Source of the DNA: Streblospio benedicti
Taxonomy: Eukaryota > Annelida > Polychaeta > Spionida > Spionidae
Assembly (NCBI GenBank): GCA_019095985.1
Contig: CM032661.1
Span: forward strand, 34,188,252 to 34,252,251
DNA length: 64,000 bases
Reading direction: 5' to 3'
Below, piece after piece: positions 1 through 13,316 of this stretch; the stretch's first letter is position 1, and each line of letters starts with the position of its first letter. The notes under the pieces were generated by a model. That model was not told where the DNA came from. It was given only the letters and a program-made list of their open reading frames with translations, and ran no database searches. The position numbers and the translations under genes are program-made.

Positions 1-279
1 TGTGAGCTCAACTGAAAAGAATTTTCTTTGGAAACGACTTATAATCAAATCATAAAACATGAAAATGCTAAAACCTAAGTAGTAATTAGTTCAGATTAAC
101 AATTTATTATATTATCTTTTGTAAACATTTGAATAATTTCTGAATAGTCTAAGCTTTTTCTGTGATGAAATGAAAAAAGTGTTTTATCATATTTATTATC
201 AACATCACCTCACTGTTTCTGGAACGGATTCTTTTACCAATCCTGCCTTTTTTTAAGAGATGAGTGAAAGTGTCCCACG

Positions 280-326
280 TAATGGACTCTCCCTTGGCCT
301 CCGCCATAATGGACTCTCCCTTGGCC
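280..326. repeat. Two-copy tandem repeat, 27-bp period, inside the protease intron
   Basis: The 20-mer TAATGGACTCTCCCTTGGCC occurs at 280-299 and again at 307-326. The copies begin 12 bases into the intron, next to the exon 4 splice donor at 337/336. Confidence 0.8.
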
Positions 327-337
327 CATGTACTCAC

Positions 338-1771
338 CACAGGTGCGTCCCCAGCCGGTGATGGCGCCGTTGCCGCCGGGGTTGTTGGCGTTGCCGGCAA
401 GAGTAGCGGGACTGATGTTGTTGCCTGAGGGTGGCTGGGCCATGCGCACCACGGAGAAGTCATTGGGGGTGAAGCCGGAGCCCTGGTCATAGTTGGGGTG
501 CTGAAAAAGGTTGCACAGCCACTCATTAATGACAGCTTTCTCCCATTTTTATTTTCATGCAAGATACAGGTTTATAGGACTCTACGATGAAAATTAGATA
601 AGATATGAAACAAAATAATAACTGATGAAAGTATCATTTTAATTTGAATAAAAGGCAGTATTGTTTATAAATGACACCACTTTCAATCATTTTGATCCAT
701 AATATTTGAGTTTGTTAGATTAAGAGGATATCAAATAAGGACACAGTATCGTACCCTGGTGACAGCGGCAATGTTGAACGGGGTCACAGATGTCCTTCCA
801 GAGTTACCAAATCCAGCTGTGTACGCACTACAATGTTGATCAAGTGTCAGAAATTAGAGGCTGGATTGATGTCGATTTACCATACAATCTAGGCTGCTTA
901 TAGCACGAAATCGTAAGAATGCGAATCGAGTTGAATGAAGACTGTGCTAATGCTACTTCAATGTAAATACAGTATTAACTATTTTGACATTTTTACAGCA
1001 CGAGTACTTCACATGCACATTGTTCCTTTCCACCAGAGTATAACCAAACACAGTTTAAGAATCCAGCTAGTTTGCTGGAGTGTAGTTACCTGGAGCCTCC
1101 GCAGTGGCCGGCCGTCAGCACCCAGTCGCCACCCATGAACACGCAGCCGCACGTGTGGGAGCCGGTGCCCGTCCTGGTGGCAGAAAACAGTGAAATTGTT
1201 CATGGTTATTGGAGGGGTAAATATACCCTACCCCATTCTCAAATCTCAGCAAAATTCCAGGGCCGTTTTCATTGATTTTCTCATTTCACAATTTCACAGT
1301 CGCACAATTTCTAACTATTCTCAAAAACATCAAGGGCCATTCTCACATCTCAAAATAGGTATATATTCACCCTCTCATTGGATTTCACTTTCATAATGTT
1401 CATTAGAGAATATTGCACTATTGGTGTCACACAGCAGTTCTATCATTAGCCATATTTTATTAATCAATAGCAATGATTTACATCTGGGAATGAGGGGATA
1501 ACCTGTGTACTAACATCAGCCCAGAACAACCACACTTGTGTCTATTGAATCATGGGCTGGCTACATTGTTGTTTTAGCGAAATTTATTTTCAATGATAAA
1601 GAATACTGCAAAAGCTATTCTTACATTATTCAAATACTAAGCAAGCATGAAAGTTTTTTACCTGTAGGATCCCTGCCACGGGTAGTTGGCGATGTTGACA
1701 TTCTGGCCGTTGACGATGTACTGGTCCTGGATGGCCAGAGCAACAGCGGGTAGAAGCAGCAGCAGGAACAT
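338..1771 (-). CDS. Trypsin-like (S1A) secreted serine protease, 5' part; four exons, gene continues off the left edge
   Basis: Exons on the minus strand are 1771-1662, 1173-1090, 827-755 and 500-338, all with GT-AG borders and agreeing phases. The reading starts with MFLLLLLPAVALA, a clear signal peptide, followed by a short propeptide and a mature N-terminus IVNGQNVNIANYPWQGSYR. Exon 2 carries the catalytic His in LTAGHC; exon 4 carries the catalytic Asp in NDFSVVRM and then GAITGWGRTCG, typical of chymotrypsin/elastase-like enzymes. The catalytic Ser exon (GDSGGP) is not in positions 1-337, so it must lie to the left of the window. The likely role is extracellular peptide-bond hydrolysis, probably digestive given the short propeptide and GATA-rich promoter; that is inference. 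The family is certain, the subfamily is not. Confidence 0.9.
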
Positions 1772-1789
1772 CTTTCACGAGTCGGTCTT

Positions 1790-1915
1790 CACTTGGAGAA
1801 GAAGAGTGATTTGGTGAGGCGACAGAGAGCTTTTTATACGGCTCATTATCAGATAACAGCCTTTTATCATGATGTCCCCTTGTGTCATTGCCGTGTAATG
1901 AGCGATAACAGGGGA
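1790..1915 (-). promoter_or_regulatory. Promoter of the serine protease: TATA box with clustered GATA sites
   Basis: Read on the minus strand, TATAAAAAGC lies at about 1830-1838, some 60 bases upstream of the ATG at 1771-1769. That spacing suits a transcription start near 1805. Just upstream are four GATA-core motifs, in the stretches 1846-1856 (two facing each other), 1863-1870 and 1902-1909. GATA factors drive gut digestive genes in many animals; applying that here is inference. Confidence 0.6.
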
Positions 1916-4589
<2,674 letters not shown>

Positions 4590-5869
4590 CAGTGTTTTTA
4601 GACTAGTCGGATTTTCAGAAAATTAAAGACCCTGAGGCATTTCAGACTAAAAGTTGCCAACTATGTGTTTCTGAAGTAAATATATGTGCTAAATCCATTT
4701 TTGGTGGTTGGCAAGCTGAATTTTCACTTTGAAGGGCTCAAAATGGGCTTTTTCAAAATGGCCGCCGCTGCACACTAAAATCCATGAAATATGGGAAATA
4801 TGGGTTCTGAGGCACATAATAATTTGAAATTGGAGTATAAACCTAGATTAGATCATTGGGTAATGTACAATAATTCTGCATATTTGAATATTTTCAAGTT
4901 CAGCCATCTTCATTTCACGATGCATATGGCCACCAAAATAATACATAGTCCTATGTAAAATATCAAATATTATTAAGGATTACATAGGAAGCTTTACTGT
5001 CTCTATTGACAAACATATGTGTGAAACAATTTATATTGAAAATTAATATAATGAATAATAACAATATTGTCATAACTGATGCTTATCCTATAAGGTTTGA
5101 GACAAATCAAAACATATGCAAAACACTCACAAAATATCAAGGTACATGTATAAACACATCTATGTATGAATTACAATGAGACACAAATCCTTCCAATAGG
5201 AGTTTTTCAACTGTTCAGGTTTATGCATACAACTACATCCTGTCTTTTGATGGAAATTCATTTATCCTGGATAACATATATAAGTTTAACAATAGTTTTT
5301 AGACAAGGATAATACTCAGTTCATACACTAAGCTTTCAATAGCATTCGCCATCTTGTTCACCCGGGAATCTCCCGAGGTCCCAGTGACGACGAATGACGT
5401 CAACCACTGTGAAGTTTCCCCACACTGGTTATAAGATCTACGTGGTACCCTTAGAAAGAAGTTTGTTTACAAACAAAAACACGCATGACCGCTATTATTT
5501 TTATAACTAGACCCCTAATATGTGGCGGCCATCTTGGAAACAAGATGGCTGACATTTGATGTTAAATTCAATGTGCAAATGCATATTCTTGGTATCCACT
5601 AAATTTAGTAACATTAGACACAAATTTTGAGTCATTATTATTATGATATAATAATCATATGATATACACAAATTTTAGTGTTCGTTGGCGGCCATTTTGA
5701 AAAACCGCATTTTGAGCCCTTCAAAGTGAAAATTCAGCTTGCCAACCACCAAAAATGGATTCAGCACGTATTTTTACTTCAGAAAAACATAGTTGGCAAC
5801 TTTTAGTCTGAAATGCCTCAAGATCTTTTTCTAGAGGCTTTTTTGAGAAATCCGACTAGTCTATGACTG
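4590..5869. mobile_element. Non-autonomous foldback/MITE-like DNA element with ~190-bp terminal inverted repeats
   Basis: The left arm (about 4590-4785) and the right arm (about 5677-5869, reverse-complemented) align along their whole length: shared blocks include TAGACTAGTCGGATTT at the outer end, GTTGCCAACTATGT, GGTTGGCAAGCTGAATTTTC and AAAATGGCCGCC at the inner end, with scattered mismatches and small indels. The ~890 bases between the arms hold no open frame for a transposase. Outer ends begin CAGT, but I find no clean target-site duplication, so the insertion is not recent. The right end sits only 46 bases from the first ATG of the Kelch gene. The superfamily cannot be assigned from what is visible. 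Confidence 0.8.
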
Positions 5870-5915
5870 GTTTGGTTTGGTTTTGGTTTGGTTTGTTTGT
5901 ACTCCGCAGCCATCA

Positions 5916-7496
5916 ATGTTGATGCTTATAGCAGGGGGAGGCCACCGGGTTGTTCTTTCTGCTGCCTGTGATTACTTTGCAACTGTATTAACATCAGAAT
6001 TCAAGGTAAAGAATGATGGGCAGATAGACATGGAAGACATAGATGCTGAAATGATGGCTAATATTATAAATTATTGTTACGGCCAAAATGCCATGTTTAA
6101 TATGTAGTCAGTATCTAAATTATTAGATGTCATGGAATTACTTCAATTGAAGGAATTGAAATACCAACTAGAAGAATTCATGGTCAAGAACATATCCGTA
6201 GATTGTTGTATGATGTGGTGGAAGTTGTCTTGCAAATTCAAAATGGATACTTTGAGAAATGCATCTATACGAATGATGTCTTCTGATATTACAGTGGTTG
6301 GTGGTTCTGACGAGTTCAAACAACTTAATGCAGAAGAACTGCTGAGTCTGATCAAAGATAAAGCCCTTGAGTTAAAGTCTCAGAATGAACTTTTAGTGGC
6401 CTGTGTTGAATGGGTCGACTATGAACCACTCGCAAGAAAACCCTCAATGGTCGATATCATAAAAAATATCAATTTAGAAAATTGCAGTCTTGATACACTA
6501 AAAACTATTGACAAGAAATATCGAGATCTTATACATGATGTAAATGTTTACCGAATCATCCTTGATGCAATTTACCATAATCAATTGGTTGATCTAAAAG
6601 GTCACATATCAAACGCTAAAACAAGCGAAAAAATTGTGCTTCTTGGAGGAATGAAAGGTTCTCGGAATGGCCAAGTAAACCTTCAATATTATGTTGGGAA
6701 GACATTAGACGATTTTGAATGGGAGGCATTTGCAGCAATACCACCTAAATCATTAAATGCCCAAGGCCCGATTATCTGTTCTGATAATGGATTTGTTGTT
6801 TTATGTGGTGGACCTGAGAAAAATAAGACAACCAAATATGATGCTCGCCTTCAAAACTGGAGTGACCTGCCCGATTCTCCAGTAGGACTGGTCAATGCCT
6901 CAGCTGTGATGTGTGACAAAAGTGTGTATCTTCTAGGTGGTTATGGAAGGATAACCTCAGTCTATGCACTTGATCTCCCTTCCTTAACTTGGAGCCAGAA
7001 AGCAGATATGCTTAAAATACAAGCTTATCCGATAGCTGCCAGTCTTGGGAATCAAATCTATGTAGTTTATAACTCCAGTACTTACAACGGGTTCCAGAAA
7101 CCTATTTCTCTGCAAGAGTTTGCAGCTCACACCACAGAAGCATGGCAGTACAAATCAAGCTTACCAGATGACATAACTGATACGTGGGGTGCCAGTTTAG
7201 TAAGTACGGCCGACGCTCTCTACTTGGTTGGTGGCTCTGAAATGAAATTAGCTGCGAAGTACAGCATCAATGAAGACGCTTGGACATTACTCAAACCACC
7301 TAGCATCCCACACAACTATGGTTGTGGTGCATACTTTCAGGGCAAAATTTATCTGATAGGAAATTCAGATGTCACTCATTCCAATGCTTCTGTGTATGAC
7401 ATAGAGAAAAATGAGTGGAAAGTTGTAGCAGTTAATCTGCCATTTGGGCAGATTTCATTTTGTAAACTTGCAGCAGTCCAATGGATCAAAGACTGA
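5916..7496 (+). CDS. Intronless BTB-BACK-Kelch (KLHL-type) gene with one in-frame stop in the BTB domain
   Basis: One continuous frame runs from ATG 5916 to TGA-type stop 7496, broken once by TAG at 6105-6107. Before the stop lies BTB core (LIAGGGHRVVLSAACDYF, then NIINYCYG); after it the BTB continues (SVSKLLDVMELLQLKELKY), followed by a BACK domain (EFKQLNAEELLSLI, ELLVACVEWV) and about five to six Kelch blades (VVLCGG, VYLLGGYG, LYLVGGSE, IYLIGNS). KLHL proteins normally act as substrate adaptors of Cullin-3 ubiquitin ligases through BTB. An ORF from ATG 6132 (454 aa) would keep BACK and Kelch but lack most of BTB. The first ~25 BTB residues are missing; a possible splice acceptor (CCGCAG at 5904-5909) could join an upstream exon. 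It may be a young pseudogene or retrocopy, an allele with a null mutation, or a sequencing error; the 454-codon frame downstream is fully open, so decay is recent if real. Confidence 0.8.
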
Positions 7497-7636
7497 AGAC
7501 CTGACTTATGAATTTACCCCACTCCTAGATTACCTGATTGATAAATTTCATTGATATGGGCATGCATTGGATACTAAAATCACATGGCAAAGCTAATTCT
7601 GTGCATTAATATGTTGAATAGAAACATGCATTGAGA

Positions 7637-7642
7637 AATAAA
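7637..7642 (+). terminator. AATAAA polyadenylation signal of the Kelch gene
   Basis: A canonical hexamer 141 bases after the stop codon at 7496, in AT-rich 3' UTR-like sequence. Confidence 0.55.
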
Positions 7643-8628
7643 TATATGATGCTATATTTATGTATATTATTAGCGAAATTGTTTCAGCAATTTTGACTAC
7701 ATTATATCTAACATTTGATAAAGTGTGCAGCGATTAATAGATAATTACTTGTATACCAAATTCTTTTTGTCAGTGGAAACTTGATATTTATAAAATCCGG
7801 TATGTTGAATGAGTATGTTTTTCTGAGATTTGTTTTTTCTTACAAGTGAGTGCTTCTAGAATACTTTCTGTACATCACGGCACTTTTTGATATGTACACT
7901 TTTTGATTCAAGACAAATGAATGGTCCACTAATTTTCAGCTATGTGTTTTATATCACAAACCGCATTGACTGTATTCTATAAGCAGCACTCTCATCCGCC
8001 CCGCCCCCCCCCCCCTAAAAATAAAACAAAATGGAGAAGCCCATGCCTAATGCACTCTGAACTACTCGAATGTTTGCAACATATCCCTACTCCTGTTCAC
8101 ATCCGAGATTTGGTGTGAGAGTAGCGGAAACTTACAAGGATTGCTGAATGTGCCTAATGCGGCCTCGGGTGCGGCCCCCAATTGAAATTTGGCTTCCTAC
8201 GCCCCTGTATGTAGGTATGTGACTACATAAAGTTTGGTTGGGTGCCCCAACTCTGTTTTGTGTATTCTCTGCATCCTTCTTTTCTCTGCTATCCACCCCC
8301 ACATCCCACTTCCTTAATGTAACCCCACCATACGTCTGATGAAATAAATCTCGGACGGAGAATCCCATCTCGACCTCCATAATTTACCACCTCTATTATC
8401 TAGTCAGCCGCATACAGGACCTCAGTGATGTCAATTGTAATGTCTAGTACAAACTATTAGGGTGCCCACGGGAGATATGCCCACACGTCTAATATAACAC
8501 GTACTGAACTCAAAGACAAAGCTCCCTGCAGACCAATGATGGTCAGCTACAACTCGCACAGGCACACCCACGCACACACTAGCAAAGAATTACATTGTTC
8601 AGTATACAACTGTCACCTGGCTATCTTG
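7643..8628. other. Intergenic spacer between convergent Kelch and transporter genes
   Basis: It holds a poly-C tract near 8003-8015 and otherwise unique sequence. I see no gene. The short minus frame at 8132-8380 has no domain and no splice context. Confidence 0.6.
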
Positions 8629-8634
8629 TTTATT
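8629..8634 (-). terminator. Possible polyadenylation signal of the TauE/SafE-like gene
   Basis: AATAAA on the minus strand, only about 18 bases beyond the stop codon at 8652-8654. It is unusually close, so a more distal site is possible. Confidence 0.35.
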
Positions 8635-8651
8635 GAGTTTGTACAAATACA

Positions 8652-11600
8652 TTAATGCGTTTTCTCCGAGTCCGACTCCCCAGGAGGATCAGCAACCACT
8701 GCCGTGAGCTGCTCATCTCTCTCCAGGCTGAGTAGCATCCTATTCCCGAGCTGGGTGAGAGCAGCGAAGAAGCAGAAGCCACCGGCGATGATGCCCAGGG
8801 AAAGAGCGACGAGGGTGGGTGTCTGAGGGACGAGGACGAACGCCCCGATGAGGGCGGCCGTGTCGAAGATGTAGAGGAGGGAAGCCAGTACCAATCTGTA
8901 GTGGGATGTAGTAGATCATCACTATTAAAACCACATTGAGATTGGCCACACGAAGTTCCTCTTCATTTTGGTTTGAAACCATGAAACAACGGTGTTAACA
9001 GATTATATTTTATCTTTATGTAGACTGTTCTTTGTAGTAGGAAATTACTAGGAATATCCATAAGGTTTACAATTTGAGACACTTCTACTCACTTTATTAA
9101 ACGCATAAACTCAAATGTCTCAAATTGTAAACCCTATGGATTATTATATTTTATTGTCTTTCCTTACCACTGAGTTATATGTTCTAAAAACACAACAGGA
9201 AACCTTTACAAGTTTGAGAGGTTATACCTGTGAAAGTGGCTTCCCAGCACCGAGCCAATGGGTCCACCAATAGTGACCACCCCGATAGCCACGTACAAGA
9301 ACTGGTAGGTTTCCGGGCTGATGGCGTTCATGATGTTGGCTCGCCAGAACCAACCCAGAGCAGAGTTGACGGACATCAGGATGACAGACGTGGGTGTGGC
9401 AACTTTTTCAGAGATTCTGAAGTCAGCAGGTGGGGCTAAGAGTGATGGTTGGGTGGGTGAGTGATTGTAGATGAATGGATCGGTGATGGGAGTCGGGGAT
9501 CTGGGGCTAGCATGTTTCCCAAAATTATGCCTGTGACATTTGAATCTATACACTGACAATTGTTGAGCATTTCCATCCCAATGTTCATAATGTGCTTGAG
9601 ATGTGTGTTGTGTGTTGAGATGGAGTTAAAGCATCGTCATATCTCACGGCTATATATGCAGTTGGTATGAACAAGGACTTGTAAAAGCAGTGTGAGTGGT
9701 CAAGCCGTGAAAACCGACAGTGGAATGAAAGGCTGTGGAGCAAGGTGGTTTACATTTTAAAATAACTAAAACGTTTGTGAAGAGAACACAACGTGCCAAT
9801 TAACACTGACCACCACTCCATGTCTGATTCGGCTTCAATTGCGCTTCTGTAGTCCAGTGGATAGGTGGTTGGACTCTTGACAATTAGGTCGTGGGTTTGA
9901 TTCCTAGTCGGGTTGGGTGGTGGGTGTAAATCAAAAGTAGTTCCTAAACAGTTGCACACTGCTCCATGCCACCTACCCATTAATGACGCAGAGGTTATTG
10001 GGTTGAAATAGCTAGTGAGTGAATGATTGTGTGAGAGATTAGCATTGCGCGCTGAATATGCTGCAGATGCCAGTATGTAAGACATGATCAATGGATCTAC
10101 AAGTGTGCCAATGCACTGGTGTTAAATGTAAAGTCATTAGGATAAAACTTGTATCACGTCCATAAACCACAGCATCTACATCTGCTATATTCCGGACAAT
10201 CAGCCCGAAAATTCGGGACAGTCATACTGGATATTCTGGACAGTCGGCGTGAATATCCCGGACAGTCGCACGTTAGCTTACCTGAAGAAGAGTGTTAGGA
10301 CGCTGAACGTACACACGTCAATGCCGTTCCCAGCAAAGGACGTGAAAACTCCGCCCGTAAAGCCCGTCAGGAGCAGCACACACAGCTTCCACCACGTGAC
10401 CTGCAAGGTTTAAACACATAGCTATCTCGTCTGCTTCACGTGTGTTGCACGTCTTTATCATGCGCACCCTCCGTGGCTATTGTGATTTAGAGATATTGAT
10501 GCTTCAAAGCTTGATGACACCTACAATTATACACTTCTTAAATACAAATGTGTATGTTCTTGGTAAGTTCCGTATCCTTAAAACGTCTTAATATGCGTGT
10601 GGGAAAGAAGAGTGGACAATAATGGGATATTTGACAAATGCGCCCCCACCCCGCTACTCAACCCCCTTGAGAAAGCTACAGACGTGAAAAAAATGAAGTG
10701 GGATTCTTAGTCTCTAGAATAATTTTCCCAAGTATCACACCTCCAAGCAGGTCACCTCAGGTTTTGAAAACATACCCAACTCCTCTTTCTCATGTAAATA
10801 TCACGTTGGCGATTGCCCTCAGATGCCCCCCTCCCCCCCGGCCTGTCCAAACACGTGACCTGCAAGATGGCGTCGTACGTCTTCCGCTTCCGGTAGAGAT
10901 TGAGCAGGAAGAGAGCGAAGGCGAAGGAGAACCATATGCTGACGAAGGCCATCTTCTTTTGGGAGCTGCTGAGATAGGGATCGATGCAGTGCAGTCCCAC
11001 AACTAAACCCAGGGCTCCACCTTAACAGAAACACAAACAAAATCAAATAATGTAAGAAGGTATTTTAGTCGATGTTTTTTCATAGGATTAATGAAAGTTA
11101 TTGTTTTACGTGCTTATGGTAACAGTGAGCCTTATTTAGTAAGAGGGGATATAAAGAAACCATCGCTAAGCTCGAACAAGAGACCGCCTCCTTTATAATT
11201 TTGTGAATAACTTGAAGAAAATTAATTCTCCCACGAGGTTCTGGAATAGTATAACATACTCTAATATATAATACCTGAGAACCTCTCTATAAACACCACC
11301 AAGGGGGCTGACCCCAAGTAGTCTCTACAAAAAATGGAGTTTCAAGATGTTGTTGGAATGCGGAACTCGTTATCTCTGATCCGTAGATATATCAGTGACA
11401 CATTCGATATAGCCGAATATTCGAGATAACCAACTGCTATATGTTCAAAATGTGGTTGAAAGGAAATTAAACCAACAGCGAGATAACAGGAAATTTGAGC
11501 TATGCAATATCAATATATCAATGTTCTACTGTATTATAAAGGAGGTCTCTTTGTAGAGGTGTATTAATTGGTGTAGTAATCGAAGACTGCTGAGCTGTGT

Positions 11601-13316
11601 CTATACCCGCAGACGCCATGACCAAGGTGAGCCGCTCAACCTTGACCCTCATGATGAGCAAAGCGAGCGACGCGCATGTCATGCCAAAGGACTGGATCAT
11701 GAGGCTGAAGTCGCGAGCCGTGCTTGGCTCAATCTGGAACAGCAGGGTCATCACTGGGAAGGCGACCGCGCCGCCACCCTCTGAGGTCATGCCTGGAAGA
11801 TACAAAGCTGCCTTGATATATGAAAGGTGTGATATTCGCGTAGTATAACGTGTACATAGTGTACTATATTATGTACTGTACACCACACATGGTATTTTGT
11901 AAAGTACTGTATTGTAGTGACACAATGTGTCATCTACTTAGATCCAAAACTGTAAGGTTAGAGATGAATACGCGGACTTTACAGATGGGTACACGTAACC
12001 CTGTTAATCTCGAGCTTTGATTACACAATTTTATATGTAAACCATTTCATTTCACGTTTTATAATGACTACATATTAAATCAAGTTTACTTAGAATAAAT
12101 GGAAATTTGGGAGAAATCTGAGTTCGATTGGAATGGGCAGAACTGTACATGAACTTAAACATATATACACTGCTGCTTTTAATCTCCGCGTACAATGATG
12201 ATTTATTTGCGTTCCGTCATATTTCTTCAGTGTCAGTCACGTGACTTGGAATGAGGCCATCCCATATGGACGGGATTACCGTGAATTAGCACAGATGAGA
12301 TAAATAGCCGGAGCCAATTTATTTCCATCCCAACCCATAAATGATGTGACTTTATGAACAGACCACCTCTCTATTGGAATCCACACCTGAAACAATACCC
12401 CCATGACGTCTTCAAACAGAGGTTCGACTGTATCTCTCACCTCCAATGATACTGCCAAACACCATTGTGATTGCCACGTGGTACTTGTCAACATAGAGCG
12501 GCAATAGATTGTTGGCCACCATGAAGCTCCACCAGAACACATGGAACACAACAGGCGGCACCAGGAGTGCTACAGCACGACGGTGCTGCACCACAACTTG
12601 ACTGTACCATGATCTTGACTTGTCCAGCTCCTCTTCTATATGGCGCTTGTGATTTTCTTCAACTGATTGGCCTGTAATTGATACACAGCACTGCGTAGAA
12701 GCAAAGAGAGTAACACGAGTCACCATCGTCACGGACCGAACTAAACCGCGATGTAAACACTTTTCTGACAGGTTCTGACAATCTTGACAACTTAAGTGAC
12801 ACATAGTTCACTCTGTGTGAAACATGTCCTCTTGTGGTCATCAGTGCATGTGTTTGTCTTATTTCTGCATGCATGCATCATATTGTAATATCGTGCACTG
12901 TTACATTATATAGATATTTAAGAATGTAGGATTGTCAGTAACGTATGTGGTGGTTGTGTCTGAGGCTTGTGTCTGAGGCTTAGTCGATGAGTATGATAAA
13001 TTATTGTGGACCCATAGCCAAAAGACAGTTGATTTCACTAGAGAGGCTAGAAAATGGGTCCACGTAAATGAGTTATATAGGATCGATCGTCATTGATTTG
13101 CATTTGTTCTGACTTACACATCTAATAAATATAGGTCAATTACAGGTCAAATAAGTGAAGACACGTATAATGTAATATATTTCAATTTACATAAACAAAC
13201 CTGAAAGCCTTAGAATGGGAAAAAAAAACATGCATAATGCACCCACCTTGCCAGAAGTACTTTTTGAGCCATTCAGAGCACGTACGTTTCTTTCTACTCG
13301 TCAGTGCATGTTCACT
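8652..13316 (-). CDS. TauE/SafE-type multi-pass membrane transporter, seven exons, 5' end missing
   Basis: Exons (minus): 13316-13247, 12671-12441, 11792-11607, 11020-10860, 10400-10282, 9416-9228, 8895-8652 with stop TAA. Their 1200 coding bases stay in frame through every junction (399 residues plus a missing N-terminus). The protein shows TauE/SafE signatures in both halves: GSIIGG-MTSEGGGAVAFPVMTLLF with STARDFSLMIQSFGMT, then GFTGGVFTSFAGNGIDVCTF with FRISEKVATPTSVILM and GGPIGSVLGSHFHR. Several hydrophobic helices and a short acidic tail are visible. TauE/SafE proteins export sulfur-containing or organic anions in prokaryotes; the substrate in animals is unknown to me. The exon at 13316 begins in frame without an ATG, so a start exon lies upstream, possibly in 13317-14300, where I could not identify it. 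Five of the introns exceed 300 bases and are rich in repeats listed separately. Confidence 0.8.
9056..9141. repeat. Hairpin with 26-bp arms in a transporter intron
   Basis: The left arm 9056-9081 begins ATCCATAAGGTTTACAATTT and the right arm 9116-9141 is its reverse complement with about two mismatches. The loop is 34 bases. It could be a tiny foldback element; nothing shows that it is a functional RNA. Confidence 0.75.
9632..9725 (+). repeat. Interspersed ~95-bp repeat, copy A
   Basis: It shares long blocks such as GCATCGTCATATCTCAC, GGTATGAACAAGGACTT and GTGTGAGTGGTCAAGCCGT with the sequence at 18010-18106 in the opposite orientation. It lies in a transporter intron, just left of the SINE. 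The family is unknown to me. Confidence 0.7.
9843..10130 (+). mobile_element. tRNA-derived SINE-like element
   Basis: It opens with a tRNA-like head: A box TAGTCCAGTGG at 9850-9860 and B box GGTTTGATTCC at 9894-9904, 34 bases apart between boxes, in the arrangement of a tRNA gene promoter. A non-tRNA body follows. The head does not fold into a full tRNA with a proper acceptor, so it is a retroposon and not a tRNA gene. Ends are approximate. Confidence 0.65.
10189..10274. repeat. Four-unit ~22-bp minisatellite beside a splice donor
   Basis: Degenerate units share the core GGACAGTCGGCGTGAATAT (for example CCGGACAATCAGCCCGAA, GGGACAGTCATACTGGA, TGGACAGTCGGCGTGAA). The array ends seven bases from the donor of the exon 10400-10282. 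Confidence 0.75.
10393..10866. repeat. Exact 15-nt direct repeats at the two splice sites of one intron
   Basis: CACGTGACCTGCAAG occurs at 10393-10407 and at 10852-10866. On the coding strand each reads CTTGCAG|GTCACGTG: the copy at 10852-10866 provides the donor (cut after CAG at 10860) and the other the acceptor (exon resumes with GTCACG at 10400). Removing the intron leaves one copy. See the findings for the interpretation. Confidence 0.85.
11272..11560. mobile_element. Degenerate, nested MITE fragments in a transporter intron
   Basis: The stretch opens with GAGAACCTCTCTATAAACACC and contains GTTCTACTGTA at 11523-11533 and GGAGGTCTCTTTGTAGAGG just after. These are end motifs of the CAGTAGAACCTC family found elsewhere in the window. 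The part between (with CGATATAGCC and GAGATAACC) looks like a second, older element. Confidence 0.4.
12355..12432. mobile_element. MITE end fragment abutting a splice donor
   Basis: CAGACCACCTCTCTATTGG and a terminal CAGAGGTTCGACTGTA match the CAGTAGAACCTC family. The terminal end lies eight bases from the donor of the exon 12671-12441. Confidence 0.4.

Noticed and set aside
6105-6107. Programmed stop-codon readthrough, as in Drosophila kelch
   Set aside because: The TAG is followed by TCA and not a CTA-type readthrough context, and it falls inside the BTB fold and not between domains; decay or error is simpler.
9843-9915. tRNA gene
   Set aside because: A and B boxes are present, but the acceptor and anticodon arms do not pair properly; it is the head of a SINE.
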